Of a DNA stretch of 64,000 nt, positions 30,659-41,400 are shown piece by piece; the first letter of the stretch is position 1; every line of letters begins with the position of its first letter. This DNA comes from Cylindrotheca closterium (taxonomy: Eukaryota > Bacillariophyta > Bacillariophyceae > Bacillariales > Bacillariaceae). Below the pieces are notes generated by a model. The model was not told the origin of the DNA. It worked only from the letters and a program-made list of their open reading frames with translations, and made no database searches. Location: the NCBI GenBank assembly GCA_933822405.4, contig CAKOGP040000002.1, positions 481,851 to 545,850 of the forward strand. Direction: 5' to 3'. Position numbers and translations under genes: made by a program.

Positions 30659-33177
30659 TCAATGCAAACCCTCTTCTTCATTCACAGTCACTGGCCCTGT
30701 CCTTCGAAGACTCGTGCGAGAAACAACTACCAAGTCTTCCTCCCTGTCATCCTCCTTCTCTTCCTCCTTGCGAACCAGAATACCTCGCATTTGCCAACTA
30801 GCCATCTCACCTGTATGGGGTAGCGTACTATTGTTGCGCTTGATACTCATTAGTGTGGTGTCCAAGGACAGCAACTGAGGCTCGTCCAAACCCTCCGAGG
30901 TATCACCCCAGAGACAGGGTGGAATCGCCAAGTAGCCGTGTTCGTCGTAGAGTCCCTCTCCGGATCCATGGATTGGCTCCATATGACACAACAGTTGCCC
31001 AGTATCCGCATTGTACAATTCCATGGACAGACAATGCGGTGCGTGGCAATGGGGACCTGCATAGATCAACTTTACACCATCCGTCTTGGAAGAATCAGTA
31101 CTGCCCTTGCCTGTGCACCAACTCGCATCGTGAATGGGACAATCCCGTGTCATGTCTCGGACGGTCCATCGAGAAGTAATAGTTTGGATGCATTCCGACG
31201 AAGGAGTGCCTTCTCTGCACTGGACAATATCGTACTCTCCAGCATGCGCCTCCGTTTGCCAATACAAACGAATCAATTGCTGATGCGATGGAGACTCTGA
31301 AATATCAGACGATTTTTTGTATTCTTCAAAGTAAAACCGAAACTTCAGACGATACTCCAGTGGTTGATCTTGCCACGGAATCTCTTGAGCCTTGTCCAAA
31401 AGCGACTTGCCATTGCGACAGCACGACAAACCTCCTTTGTAAGTCTGAACGTCACAAGTGGGATTGCTTTGATCCAACAGGTCGCTGTTGGGAAATGGAG
31501 CACATCGGTCGTTATCGAACTGCAATCCATCGATAGTACCTTGGATTCCGGATTGACACAGCTTCTTCGGCGTGTCTACTGGCAACAAATTGACCTCATT
31601 TGGACCGTGACCACAGTGTTGAGCGAATTTCAAACTGCACCCATTCGCCATTATGAGCGGAATGGACGGAGATGACGAATCAAAGGTATAGTAGTTTGCA
31701 GTTGGACCCTTCAGCGGACGTGAAAGAGTTACTGTTCGAGTATCGCCGTCGACTTGATTGGAATGGACAGTGATACTGCTATCCAAGACAATGCCCGCAC
31801 CGTGATGGTCTAGCTTTCGTTCCTCTACTTGGTCACCAGAGATAATAATGGCATATGGCCCTCCTCCTGGACATTCATCCCCTTCCATATGCACGCACAT
31901 GGTCTTGGACCCAAAGCCCACACCAAACCATTTATCAGCTGGACCTGTCAATTTGAGTTGTACAGATGTTGCTGCCTCAGATGTCGGATCCATAGCAACC
32001 GTCATATTAACCAGACCCAAAGAAACACCTACGAGATGTGGTTGGTTTGTCTCCAAATCGGTATGGCCCATCTGAGATTGCACGGTGGCCTTGTTCCAAA
32101 CGGCTTGTACAATGCCCTCTCCATTAAGAGTCCCAGTGCAACCAGACGGTAGAGATTCATCATCGATGGTTTGTGTGTCGTAGTGAACTCCCTTGATAAC
32201 ATATTCCACAGCCGTGAAGCATTCCGTAGCGTTCTGAATCACTTCTTTGCATTTTGTCTTTTGTGATCCATGACAGCTTCCCTCATCAATAGCATAAGTC
32301 ATTCCCCATTCAAAGGGAATACGGTCGCTGCATGGGCATTCCAGTAATCCATTGTAGCCAGCATCGTGAGGAATGCGGGAACTAGATGGCAGTGGTCCTG
32401 GTAGATATGTGTGGTTCTTCATGTTTCGGTTCCAAGTATCAATCTGTGGAGAGAGAGCAAAATTATGTTAGGCAATTCGGTGGCTTGTGTGCATCTATGT
32501 ATGGTACTAGATCATTCTCATACCTGCATGGGAGTGACAACAAACTCATTTGGCGACTCGATTGTCTGAGCATACCCCTTTGGATATGAATGGTAGCTCA
32601 TTCTAAATTCACCACCATTGGCTTCGGAAAAGAATTGAATCTGGGGAATTTCTGTATCGTCGTCATCATCGGGTTGCATGCCCTCTTTGAACTCCCCCAC
32701 CAAGTGATGAGAAGCTCCATGAGCCAATCCGAGTTTGGCAGCATCAGGAGTCGTCGGTTTCATCACCATTTGCATTTTTCTCGAATTCACAAGATTAGCT
32801 CCATAATGATGGTTATAAGCCCAAGTAATAGGGACAGGGATCTCTTCTCCCGAATCAGTAATGCGCACTTGGTCTACTTCATATCCAGTTACAGCCATGA
32901 GCTTGCCCCCTTCAAATCGTTCAACAATCTCTTGCGGAAGCTTGATGTTTCGATGGGATATCCAATGGACTTGGCTATACAGTGTCTTGATGGGTTTGGA
33001 ATAGACATCAAAGTACTCCCGATCGTCCGCATATTCCGTGTCAAAGGTCTCTGAATTGGCAATTTTGTAACGACCACCTTGATTCATGTTCTTTGCATAA
33101 GCGCCATGATTTTGCCACAGGCAACCTGGTCCAAGGATAACCAGGGAGAATAGACCTGGCGCCCTCTTAAACACCAT
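30659..33177 (-). CDS. Secreted His/Cys-rich DOMON-like protein, copy 2 (two exons)
   Basis: Exons 33177-32524 and 32443-30659, with an 80-bp GTATGA...CAG intron; 812 aa, the same length as copy 1. The splice joins TPMQ to IDTWNRNMKN, exactly as read without interruption in copy 1. The signal peptide region (MVFKRAPGLFSLVILGPG) aligns with copy 1 but is less hydrophobic. Domains are as in copy 1: His motifs (TWAYNHHYGANL; AHGASHHLVGEF), DOMON-like centre, and C-terminal HCHAPHC region. Exon 1 differs at many positions, whereas exon 2 differs at very few (one seen, near 32407) until the last codons, EEEGLH against EEEDMH. Tandem orientation, about 250 bp from copy 1. Confidence 0.75.
30675..32443 (-). 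repeat. Homogenised duplicate segment, copy 2 side
   Basis: Partner of 27989-29758. The high identity stops at the exon 2 acceptor site on one side and within the last ~6 codons on the other. Confidence 0.9.
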
Positions 33178-33538
33178 GATCAAAGCTTTGTCAACGACGA
33201 CTTTGGATTGTTGGGAACAGGCAGGAAGAAGCCCAAACACAACTGTTATTGTGCGGGTTGACATGAAGAACAACAGTCGTGTTCAAAGTACTGAAAAAGC
33301 TCTGTGGGTGTCAAAATGCGAATTGGTGGCACATATTGGCAGAGGTACCGGTGCTGGCTCCTCATGAGTGTACTAATGCGTACTAATTAGTCTTGTTTTA
33401 AACAATGCTTCCATTAGTATTACAATAGATCGCTATGTTACGTTGCTTAAAATAAACTACACAAGGATGGTTCAGTTGTGAATCAATCTGGTTAACTAAC
33501 GAAGCTCGTCTTCCAAAACAGCTTGATCCTTCCACAAT
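33178..33538. other. Intergenic region upstream of the copy 2 gene
   Basis: Promoter side of copy 2 and 3' side of the Ser-rich gene. It contains GGTACCGGTG, related to the TACCGGTA motif, at about 33344. No gene is seen. Confidence 0.4.
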
Positions 33539-34195
33539 CTACTCTGTCAATTGATATTCCACAGCATCTGTGGCGACTGAAGCATCTTCTAGAAAGTACC
33601 ACCTGCCATTCTCCTGACGAATGTCCAAGAGTCCAAGCCGTTGATGTGAGGGAACTTCGTTCGACCACTCATCATCGCCGATGGGAGCAGAAGCATGTTC
33701 CCACATTGGGCTGGTGCATCCCTTTGCGGCATGAATCATGGATTTCCAGAGACTTGGATCAGTCTCATTGTTGGCTTCTTGTTTGCTATCTTTGCGAGAA
33801 GCCTTTCGACGATTGTTCGCCGATCGTAAAAGGGCTGCACCTGCAGAAGTTGCCGAAACGCGACGACTTGGTTTCGGTTTGTTGGGTTTGGTTCCAAAGC
33901 GACGGTGAAAGGACTTCCAATTTTCCATATCTAGGCCATTATTGTTGTGATTACAAAAGTCGTCATCGCCGTTTCGTACTTTGGAAAGGTCCCCCATCGC
34001 AACTTTGGAGCCGCGATAGGAAGATACAGTACTTGTTGAAGATGTTGATGTCGTGGATCGGCTCCCGCTGGAAGACTGCGATGACGATCTGACAAAGAAA
34101 TTACGCTTGGTAGGAGGTGAAGACGACGCTGTAGTCTCGGAATCACCATTGGACTTGAAGGATGCGCACATTGCAGTAGAAAGAAGTGTGGGCAT
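33539..34195 (-). CDS. Hypothetical Ser-rich basic protein
   Basis: An ORF of 218 aa from the first ATG (MPTLLSTAMC). The N-terminal half is a low-complexity Ser/Thr stretch (SSSQSSSGSRSTTSTSSTST). The C-terminal half has basic patches (KPNKPKPSRRVSATSAG; NNRRKASRKDSKQE) and a conserved-looking end with aromatic residues (DPSLWKSMIHAAKGC; HQRLGLLDIRQENGRWYFLED). I recognise no domain. The frame remains open upstream without an ATG up to 34333, so a 5' exon may exist; the pyrimidine-rich TTTTTTTTCACAG at about 34310-34325 on the minus strand could be its acceptor. Confidence 0.5.
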   Translation of the reverse strand: MPTLLSTAMCASFKSNGDSETTASSSPPTKRNFFVRSSSQSSSGSRSTTSTSSTSTVSSYRGSKVAMGDLSKVRNGDDDFCNHNNNGLDMENWKSFHRRFGTKPNKPKPSRRVSATSAGAALLRSANNRRKASRKDSKQEANNETDPSLWKSMIHAAKGCTSPMWEHASAPIGDDEWSNEVPSHQRLGLLDIRQENGRWYFLEDASVATDAVEYQLTE

Positions 34196-34980
34196 GTTTG
34201 GTGGTTCTGCACTTGTACTGTGAAAGTCCAAATGAAAGCGCGACTTTCGTCTTTTGTTGTTGTTTCTCGATGAAAAAAAGTGAGAAGAAAATAGCGAAGC
34301 AAGAGTCGGTGACTTTCCTGTGAAAAAAAACACGGTCCGTTTCGAATGCGTGACCGTGTTGTAAAACTCGACGAGGACAGAAACGTCATTTCGCTGATGT
34401 CCTTGCTACATAGGCACACATGGTTCATTTCCCCATTCTAGAGAGCGTAGCCACCACTTCATGGGACTGCCTTCTGAACCCGAGACATCGTTGGATCCAG
34501 GCCTTCGGTTGGTGGAACGACAAACCGCAAATCAGAAAACGGTCACTTCTGTCATCATTCAAGCAAATCACTCGCTTCCAAATCAGCTATAAAGGTCCTA
34601 GCATTACAAACATGAATTAGCCTAGTGATTCATGGAGGAGATATCGTAAAGGTTGCTAATGGTCGAAACCCAAACGATGCTAATGGTGCAAGTTGTTGCA
34701 ATGACAATTAACAAAAGAAAACGATGCATATTTATTATCTTCGTTTCAAAATTTCGAATTGAAGTCGACCACTACGACTTGACCAAATAGTTTGATCAGG
34801 ACCATGCATAGTACCGGTACAGCACTGCTGTAGCTACGAGCCGATTATTCATAGGTAGCTACTTCATACTATGCCAACGTATCATTTCCAAGTCAAGAGT
34901 AGCTGGATCATAGTTCATAAGAGTTGCATTCAAATAGAGTACTAATTGGCCATCGTGCCTGTCATACCTTAGAGTGTTTC
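34196..34980. other. Intergenic region, about 0.8 kb
   Basis: Lies between two minus-strand genes. It contains TACCGGTA at 34812-34819 and a possible upstream exon of the Ser-rich gene near 34330-34430. I see no RNA gene or repeat. Confidence 0.4.
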
Positions 34981-36309
34981 TTATTCATCATTTGAAGGAG
35001 CAGGTTTCCAATAGAACACTCGATTTCTTCCACGGAATGGCAGCGTGGTCTCTTTCACACTAGGATGCTGCTGCAGAATGTACTCACACAGGTCATCATA
35101 GGTCCGGACCAATTTTCCTGATGGTTCCAATTGACGTTGTTTGAAAAGATTTGGAAAGACACAGCATGGGATCACTACCCAAGGCAAGTTCAGTGCGAAT
35201 CCAATGTCCATTATTGGGTCGGTGGCCTGATCTGGATGGAGTCCCACTAGGACAGAGCATCGTTGCTCCTTGAGTAGCTCTCGCAATTTTTCGTTAGCTT
35301 CAACAAAGTCTGCTCGTTTTCGGATCTTGCTGCTTGGCAAACCCTTGAGGACCGACTCGGTTTCCAGCAAGGTTTGTAACTGACGCAAGAGACCATCGTC
35401 CGATGTCCCGGCTTGAAAGCGTCCCTTGAGATTTTCTACTAGTGGTGTAGTCTTGTCTTTGCCAATACTGTCCAATGCGTCATGGCTTTGATTCCGAAAC
35501 TCCAAATGCTTCTTTTGTCCTGCCGAAAATTGGACGGGACGTGTATCGACTACGGTACACGGAAGTTGGTGTTTGAAGACGAGTTCAAAGGCCAGTCCTC
35601 CACTTCCACCGGCAACATCTAGAACCGGCAGAGAACCGAGGCCATCGTATCCGCCAAACTCTGAAAGCAAAAAGAAGGCCAACTTGGCGAAGCGACTGTT
35701 GTCATTCGCTCCACGATCTGAGTTTTTGGGTCTTTTATTACCAGGCCTCTTGTTGTGATGTTTATGATGACCATTTTCCAAAGAGGTGTCATCTTCAACT
35801 TTATTGCTCTCAGCAGTGTTGGTGTTAGCATCAGTGTTGGTGGCAGTCTTTGTGTTGACGTTGGCGGATGGATCAGTCGTCGGAACATCCGAATCCTCCT
35901 GTGGAGGCTCCGCTTTGTACACTTTGTCCGCTTCCAACAGTTTGATATCGACAGCATGTACAAAAAATATATTGGTTTTATCGTTGAACTTTTCTTCTCG
36001 TCGTTCTGGATATCCTGATACACATATGGTTCGATTGCCAGTCGTCATCATGTCGCCCATCAAATCGTCAATCATATCCTTGGTCCATCCATCTTTTCTT
36101 GTCAACATTACATCCAGGATTTTGGTTTTTCCCTGTTCCATAACTATACCCTCCAGCTCGAAGTAGCTTCCATAGTCGATGTCATCCTCCAAATCCAATG
36201 CAAAGAGAGCAAAGCTTGGAGATAGCGTGGTGCAGAATCGTAGTGTTCCGGTGCCTTGGATTCGGGTCTCTAGTTTCGTTTCTCCAAAGTCGACTTTCAG
36301 TTTCGTCAT
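34981..36309 (-). CDS. SAM-dependent methyltransferase-like protein with N-terminal beta domain
   Basis: Single-exon ORF of 442 aa. Residues 1-135 form a compact beta-rich region (LRFCTTLSPSFALFALDLED; YFELEGIVMEQGKTKILDVML) that I do not recognise. A low-complexity linker follows (Asn/Thr repeats and HHKHHNKRPGNKRPK). The C-terminal half shows a Rossmann methyltransferase start, LPVLDVAGGSGGLAFEL, with a GxGxG-like loop, then CTVVDTRPVQ as the probable acidic position binding SAM ribose. RCSVLVGLHPDQATDPIMDIGFALNLPWVVIPCCVFP resembles the later part of the Methyltransf_32-like group. The enzyme class is therefore likely, but the substrate (RNA, protein or small molecule) is unknown. The gene is divergent from member B of the mitochondrial family. 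Confidence 0.65.
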   Translation of the reverse strand: MTKLKVDFGETKLETRIQGTGTLRFCTTLSPSFALFALDLEDDIDYGSYFELEGIVMEQGKTKILDVMLTRKDGWTKDMIDDLMGDMMTTGNRTICVSGYPERREEKFNDKTNIFFVHAVDIKLLEADKVYKAEPPQEDSDVPTTDPSANVNTKTATNTDANTNTAESNKVEDDTSLENGHHKHHNKRPGNKRPKNSDRGANDNSRFAKLAFFLLSEFGGYDGLGSLPVLDVAGGSGGLAFELVFKHQLPCTVVDTRPVQFSAGQKKHLEFRNQSHDALDSIGKDKTTPLVENLKGRFQAGTSDDGLLRQLQTLLETESVLKGLPSSKIRKRADFVEANEKLRELLKEQRCSVLVGLHPDQATDPIMDIGFALNLPWVVIPCCVFPNLFKQRQLEPSGKLVRTYDDLCEYILQQHPSVKETTLPFRGRNRVFYWKPAPSNDE

Positions 36310-36802
36310 CCCAGACTCATATCCCGTGTCAAACTATAATATATTATACAAAAACCGAGTTGGCAAAGTCATCGCATGCGGCTGTTGATGAGCTGATGCG
36401 GTGATGATAATTGGTTTTTTGAATTTGTGTGTTTGTCGAACTCTGTGGTCTTGCAGTTCACATCGTACGTACGTCAACGTGTACGGCCATTCGTGAGTGA
36501 TCTTCCAAGACTAAAAACTACAACATCAACACTCTGACACAGAGCATGTTGTAGAATCGCATCGTCCGCCTTTGTACTACATCACACCGACCTCTAGATA
36601 GAACGATACTTGCTGGCATCGTGCCTTCTTCCAGCGATTGCAGCTGAACACGTTTGTGATTAACGGAAACGACATCTCTCTACCCCATTGTTCTATAATC
36701 CACCGGTGATTGACGATACCAAGATACATAACTACGATATCCTGAACCAACGAGAACTGCGCTATAAATCTCCGTTAGAACTCTTGCCCAATATCCATCA
36801 AA
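36310..36802. promoter_or_regulatory. Divergent intergenic region with a TATA-like box
   Basis: A 493-bp interval between head-to-head genes. GCTATAAATC at about 36761-36770 lies roughly 40 bp before the ATG at 36803 and could be a TATA box with a very short leader. Nothing else was recognised. Confidence 0.4.
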
Positions 36803-38067
36803 ATGAAAAGGCTTCTACTCCACACTGCCAGCCGAAGACCTTTGACCCTCCCAGTACTGTCAGTGCCATCTTGTGTCCTTGAACAAAAAATCTCAACCGT
36901 TGTCACTGGATGTAGAAGTGTTGGAGGTCGAAAATCATCCTTGCATTCATCCTCCCAACTCTTAGGTCGACGCTCTCCGCAACAAATTGACAAAATCAAC
37001 ACATCATCCAGCGTGGAAGACGCTGCGGCAGCGGAAGCACTTCGCGAAAGTATGATTCGTGCACCATTCCAACGTGCTGCAGGTAGCAAGACACTCTTTC
37101 CATGGAGGAGTACGAACGAAATCATGGGTCGTCTCATTCCTGGATCGGAAGAGTTTCGACGAAACGGATATCTATTGGGCGGCAATGTCATTTCTAGCAA
37201 TCCCACCTTTGATGCGTATGCAACGGCTTACTTATTTATGGGTGTCCCGCTGAGTGAAATGATGTTCTTTTCACAGTGGCAAGACGACACGGCAGAAAAC
37301 ATGGCCTGGGCCTTCTCTCAGGCAATGAGCGGAATCCTATCCAACGCGTATGGCCGTAGGTATCACAGTTTGAGTTGTTTCATTGTACCCTTGAATCCCA
37401 ATGCCTAACACTCGTCCTCGACGCAGAATCCTTTGAAACGATTTCCAAGGAACGTAAGCTAGGTTTTGATAGCGCTGCCAATCCGACTGATACGGATACT
37501 GCCACTGATGCTGAAGCTCCATCGGCAGGTTTGTCGAATGATTTTTTGGAGCCAATGGTGGAAAAGAAACTGCTGTCATTATTCCACGATGCCCAGGAAT
37601 ATGGCAAGGACCAACTACAGGTCCGATTGGAATTCAAACCCAAGAATGCGCACATGGTGAATCTTTTTGTCTTTCCTTTCTTGTCACGGAATCTCTTGAA
37701 AATCCAACCTGAAATCAAGGACATGTATACCCAATTATTGGAATTCATGGGAACCAATCCACGAGATGCCATGCCGATTTACAATGAATTCGTGGCTGAT
37801 TTTGGTGATCGGGGATGGACTGAAAATACTGTGATTGCACAAGTTTTGGTACCTTGTGAGGAAGTCTTTTGGGTCAAAGATTTGGCAACTGGAGCCATCA
37901 TTCAGGGTGTGCAGGATTCCACGCCGCGGACAGTGAACCATTTGGTGCGAATGGAAATGGTCGTCCGGTCAAGGCCAACAGAGGGATTCTTTCCGTTTGA
38001 ACATGAACAGGGTAATTGGCAAATGACGGATATCGATGACTTGTTGAAGGGTAATCTATTAATCTAA
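36803..38067 (+). CDS. Putative mitochondrial protein of a two-member family (member B)
   Basis: Exons 36803-37355 and 37427-38067, with a 71-bp GTAGGT...CAG intron; 397 aa. The N-terminus (MKRLLLHTASRRPLTLPVLS) is basic and amphipathic, fitting a mitochondrial presequence. Shared features with the gene at 15869-16912 include LFPWRSTNEIMGRLIPGSEE, MMFFSQWQDDTAENMAWAFSQ, VFPFLSRNLL, ENTVIAQVLVPCEEVFWVKDLATG and the C-terminus VNHLVRMEMVV...GNWQMTDIDDLLKGNLLI. The end resembles Tim44/mL45-type C-terminal domains, but this is a weak structural guess. Member A has no intron at the equivalent place. Both copies keep the C-terminal GNW-x-x-TDIDDL signature, arguing for retained function. Confidence 0.62.
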
Positions 38068-38294
38068 AGTTAAAACTTTGGCGATTTTGAATACACCAGT
38101 CGTCCATTTGTGATTTCACTGGTAGTGGCCGAATGCAAGAACTTTGTCCTTGCGCCAGTGTTCTGATCACGTACACGTACAATGTGCGAATGTCGTTGGT
38201 GTTGGAAAGATTGATTCATAATCCAAGAGGGGACCAATGCAGCAGTACGCTTCTAAGATCCCAGGTAGGTTTTGCCATTCCTTTCCAGATCAGT

Positions 38295-39140
38295 TCACAA
38301 ATTTGTGATTGGCTCGGCATACCACCTACCAGCAACCACATTTCCAATCTTCACAAGGCCCTGCTTCTGAATGAAGAAGCCTCTCTCACTGAACCCAGGA
38401 AGGGTTCCACCGTCGGACAAGTCTTTCAGGGATGGTCGCTGGTCTGCTTTTTGCTTTTGTTTTGCTTGTGCGGCCATATGCTGAACTCGCTTTTGCATCT
38501 GTGAAAAGATGGAAGGTACGCCATCCATTCGATTTTCCCATACCTGCTTTTCTTCATTCCATTTCTTGGGGCCTTCAATCTGGTCTGCAATCTCATTCAA
38601 TTCGCCACCAAGTTCCCAAGCCTCTTCACGAGCTGCATAGAATTCTTGGTTCAACCTCTCTAGTTCTTCCGCTGTATACACAGTACCAAACAACGTCAGA
38701 GTAGTCCCTGCGTCAATCCAAACATCTCGTCGTTCCATTTTCTTTGGAAACGTCAATTCACATTTAATCTCTTTGTCATTGTTTGAGACTTCCCATTCTC
38801 CTCCTCGCACAGGACTCACAACCGCACCATTGGGTCCAGTGAAAGAAACCGTTTCTGCCCGAGGAATTAATTTATTGTCGGACTGAAAGTCACAGGGGAT
38901 CACTAGAGGCATTCGACATCCAGATCTTGCCCAGTCGAATGGCATGTTGGCCAAAGGCTCGCGACCAATGTCTAGAGTGAGACGCCAAGGATTGGCAGTG
39001 ATGGCATCGGCTTGTGAGTCGGTCGAGGGAGAATCACCGCGGGGAACCATGGATGACCGAGGTGTGGGCATGGAGAGACTACCGGCACTGAATGCCTCAG
39101 CTGAAAGAGGCACGAGAGCTAGAATGGACATGAATTTCAT
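38295..39140 (-). CDS. Plastid-targeted protein of unknown function
   Basis: Single-exon ORF of 281 aa. The N-terminus MKFMSILALVPLSAEAFSAG is a short signal peptide with an AEA-F cleavage motif, followed by a Ser/Pro-rich, acid-poor stretch: a classical diatom plastid presequence. The mature protein has a beta-rich part (NPWRLTLDIGREPLANMPFDWARSGCRMPLVIPCDF; VSFTGPNGAVVSP; GEWEVSNNDKEIKCELTFP), a helical part (LERLNQEFYAAREEAWELGGELNEIADQ) and a C-terminal GFFIQKQGLVKIGNVVAGRWYAEPI. I know of no characterised family member; it looks like a conserved algal plastid protein. No catalytic motif or membrane helix is seen. Confidence 0.7.
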   Translation of the reverse strand: MKFMSILALVPLSAEAFSAGSLSMPTPRSSMVPRGDSPSTDSQADAITANPWRLTLDIGREPLANMPFDWARSGCRMPLVIPCDFQSDNKLIPRAETVSFTGPNGAVVSPVRGGEWEVSNNDKEIKCELTFPKKMERRDVWIDAGTTLTLFGTVYTAEELERLNQEFYAAREEAWELGGELNEIADQIEGPKKWNEEKQVWENRMDGVPSIFSQMQKRVQHMAAQAKQKQKADQRPSLKDLSDGGTLPGFSERGFFIQKQGLVKIGNVVAGRWYAEPITNL

Positions 39141-39432
39141 AGTGTGTTCTTGTTTGCTTTTGATTTGACTTCTGTAATTTTTGTGTCCTTGTCCTCAAGA
39201 TGCAACACTGTTCACGAGCGAAGATGATTCAGTCATTGTCGTGTTAAGTCGTGCTGTTGATGATGCCACTTATCGGTGGCGGTGTCACGATGAGTTGGAA
39301 GATACTTTTTTGCTGAGTCAGTCAAATCAGTCAGCGTTGAGAAAGGACTAAACAAGTCCAATCGCCGGAATTGAGAACGTGGGTCTTTGATAGTTCTTTT
39401 CTCCCTCTGCTCATTGATTTGAAAATTCGGTG

Positions 39433-41082
39433 ATGAATCAAATTAACAGAAGTTCAGGAGAAGTTCAGGTCGAGAGTCAAATGCCAATACAACATCACAA
39501 GCAAAGAACAAAAAGACCCCGCTTCTTCACTGTATTGCACTTCCTTGGATTCCTCGCTCAAAATCCTGGAGAATGCTTTCCCATATCAAAGAATGCGTTG
39601 CACAAAACACCACGACTGTCCCATGCGAGTCGATTAAATGACAGCTACCAAGGAGGTGAAGAAGCGGATGATACTGAAAACATTGGAAATGACTTTTTGA
39701 AGGCTCTTTGCATCGTGCCTCCAACTAAAGACTGGGATCGACTTCAACGAGCTCGCCATTATGCGGGGGATCCTTCCTTTCATTCATGGCCGCCAGCCGT
39801 TCGCTTCTTTCACCCTTTCAGTGCAACAGCACTCGAGGTCGCGCAGGTTGTAGAAGAATTGAGCATTGAGCCATTTGAAATCACATTCGACACATGGGTT
39901 ATAGTTCCGTACATGGAAGCATTACATACCGAGTGGGTGAATACAGATAATGTTCCTTCCGTTTTTGATGCAACCGACACCGTAGATCCTAAGGAGAAGG
40001 AGCAGAATCGAAAAGTGAGGGAGCTCATTTTGAATGAAGAACGAAAGAGCAAGGAAAAGCACCTGGCTAGGGCCAAGAAGAAAGCGGCAGGATCATGGAC
40101 TGGCTATTCGGACTATATGGAGCCTTTGGTCGACAAAACATCTCCCGAAGAAAAGATGAAGGACCAAAACCGTCTATACGAAGAAGATGGAGGCCCATCC
40201 GTCCTCTGCTTGGAACCAAACCCAAAGTCCAAGCAACTACTGATTGAGATGCGACAGGAGCTCGCAGATGTTCTAGATCACGACACATACTCATCGCCCT
40301 CAAGTCTGTACTCTCCGCGTGGCATCGAGGATATGGACATGGGATATAGGCCGCTAATTCCGATTTCTTCCTTCCCAAGTCTTCAAAGTGCCTTGGAAGT
40401 CGCCAGGCGCCTAAAGGGTCTCTGGGGTGAACCTCTCACCATTGCAGTGAAGGACTTTCATGTAATTTCTTGCCAAGATGACATGGGACAAGATGAATGG
40501 GAAACTAATATTCCGCAACCAATGGCTACGTTTGACAAAGAACCTTGGATGTGCAACGCAAAAATCATGTTGGTTGGAGAAGAAATGCAGCTTGATGATT
40601 CTAATGATGAAGAGATGATTCGAAAGTTGATCGAGGAAGGTGAACCGGGAGGCTTGGACATCACAAACGACTTCACAATTCTAGATGAAGAAGAAGAATC
40701 AGGAGACATCGAATCTTGGTTGGACGTAGACGATGATTGGGATGAGGGATCACAAGTGACCATAGGTAGGACGCACTTTTTTACTGGTGAACAAAGGATT
40801 TATCCTGGAATGCCAGCTTCTAGTGTTATTGATGGACGTGATAGACTCTTGGGGACGGCCGGGGGTCCAAGCAGTAGTTTGGTACGGAGACGGCGAAATA
40901 ATTTCCGACAGGGCGGCCATTGTAAGTTGTGCGTCGTATTGTCTTTTGCGTTATCGACCTATCTAATACGTCGTCCAAAACGGTCTGCAGGGGAAGAAGG
41001 AGATTATGGTCGTCGAGATACAGATTACTTGCCCTGGTCGAAAAGAGAAAAAGGAAAAAAAGGAGGTACATCAATGACATAA
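39433..41082 (+). CDS. Protein with two alpha/beta repeats, possibly degenerate 2H-phosphoesterase-like; probable in-frame 69-nt intron
   Basis: The ORF reads 549 aa without interruption, but 40922-40990 has GTAAGT...CTGCAG borders and is exactly 69 nt, so exons 39433-40921 and 40991-41082 also stay in frame (526 aa). Removing it turns a hydrophobic oddity into GGHWEEGDYGRRDTDYLPWSKRE, a far better-looking C-terminus. Two halves look repeated: RFFHPFSATALEVAQVVEELSIEPFEITFDTWVIVP and YRPLIPISSFPSLQSALEVARRLKGLWGEPLTIAVKDFHVI. That arrangement recalls 2H phosphoesterases, but the HxT/S motifs are not evident, so catalysis is doubtful. The N-terminal RFFTVLHFLGFLAQ may be part of a targeting signal. 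Function unknown. Confidence 0.55.
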   Translation: MNQINRSSGEVQVESQMPIQHHKQRTKRPRFFTVLHFLGFLAQNPGECFPISKNALHKTPRLSHASRLNDSYQGGEEADDTENIGNDFLKALCIVPPTKDWDRLQRARHYAGDPSFHSWPPAVRFFHPFSATALEVAQVVEELSIEPFEITFDTWVIVPYMEALHTEWVNTDNVPSVFDATDTVDPKEKEQNRKVRELILNEERKSKEKHLARAKKKAAGSWTGYSDYMEPLVDKTSPEEKMKDQNRLYEEDGGPSVLCLEPNPKSKQLLIEMRQELADVLDHDTYSSPSSLYSPRGIEDMDMGYRPLIPISSFPSLQSALEVARRLKGLWGEPLTIAVKDFHVISCQDDMGQDEWETNIPQPMATFDKEPWMCNAKIMLVGEEMQLDDSNDEEMIRKLIEEGEPGGLDITNDFTILDEEEESGDIESWLDVDDDWDEGSQVTIGRTHFFTGEQRIYPGMPASSVIDGRDRLLGTAGGPSSSLVRRRRNNFRQGGHCKLCVVLSFALSTYLIRRPKRSAGEEGDYGRRDTDYLPWSKREKGKKGGTSMT

Positions 41083-41400
41083 GAGTTGACATCGCAATGT
41101 AATGTAACATTAAAACCCGACATATGGAGTCGAGAAGGGAACTGCCTATGTGGAATAACCCCAGGGATGTATTTTACAGGTTTCTCGTATTTTTATCTTC
41201 GCTTCAAGCTTGTGCTTTCAGTTGCTTCTATTTATTGCTGTGTATCAACTGCTATGTCTCCTGCATCTAGTGTGTGTTGGTCAGCCATTTCGCGCTCCTT
41301 TTACCGTTGCACAAAGCGAATACCTAAATGGATGTAAAACCTGAAAAATACCAAGCTTTTGCAAAAAGGCTATGGCATTTGTGGGATAGGATCATCACAC
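41083..41400. other. Convergent 3' intergenic region
   Basis: Lies between two converging stop codons and probably holds two 3' UTRs. No features were recognised. Confidence 0.4.
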
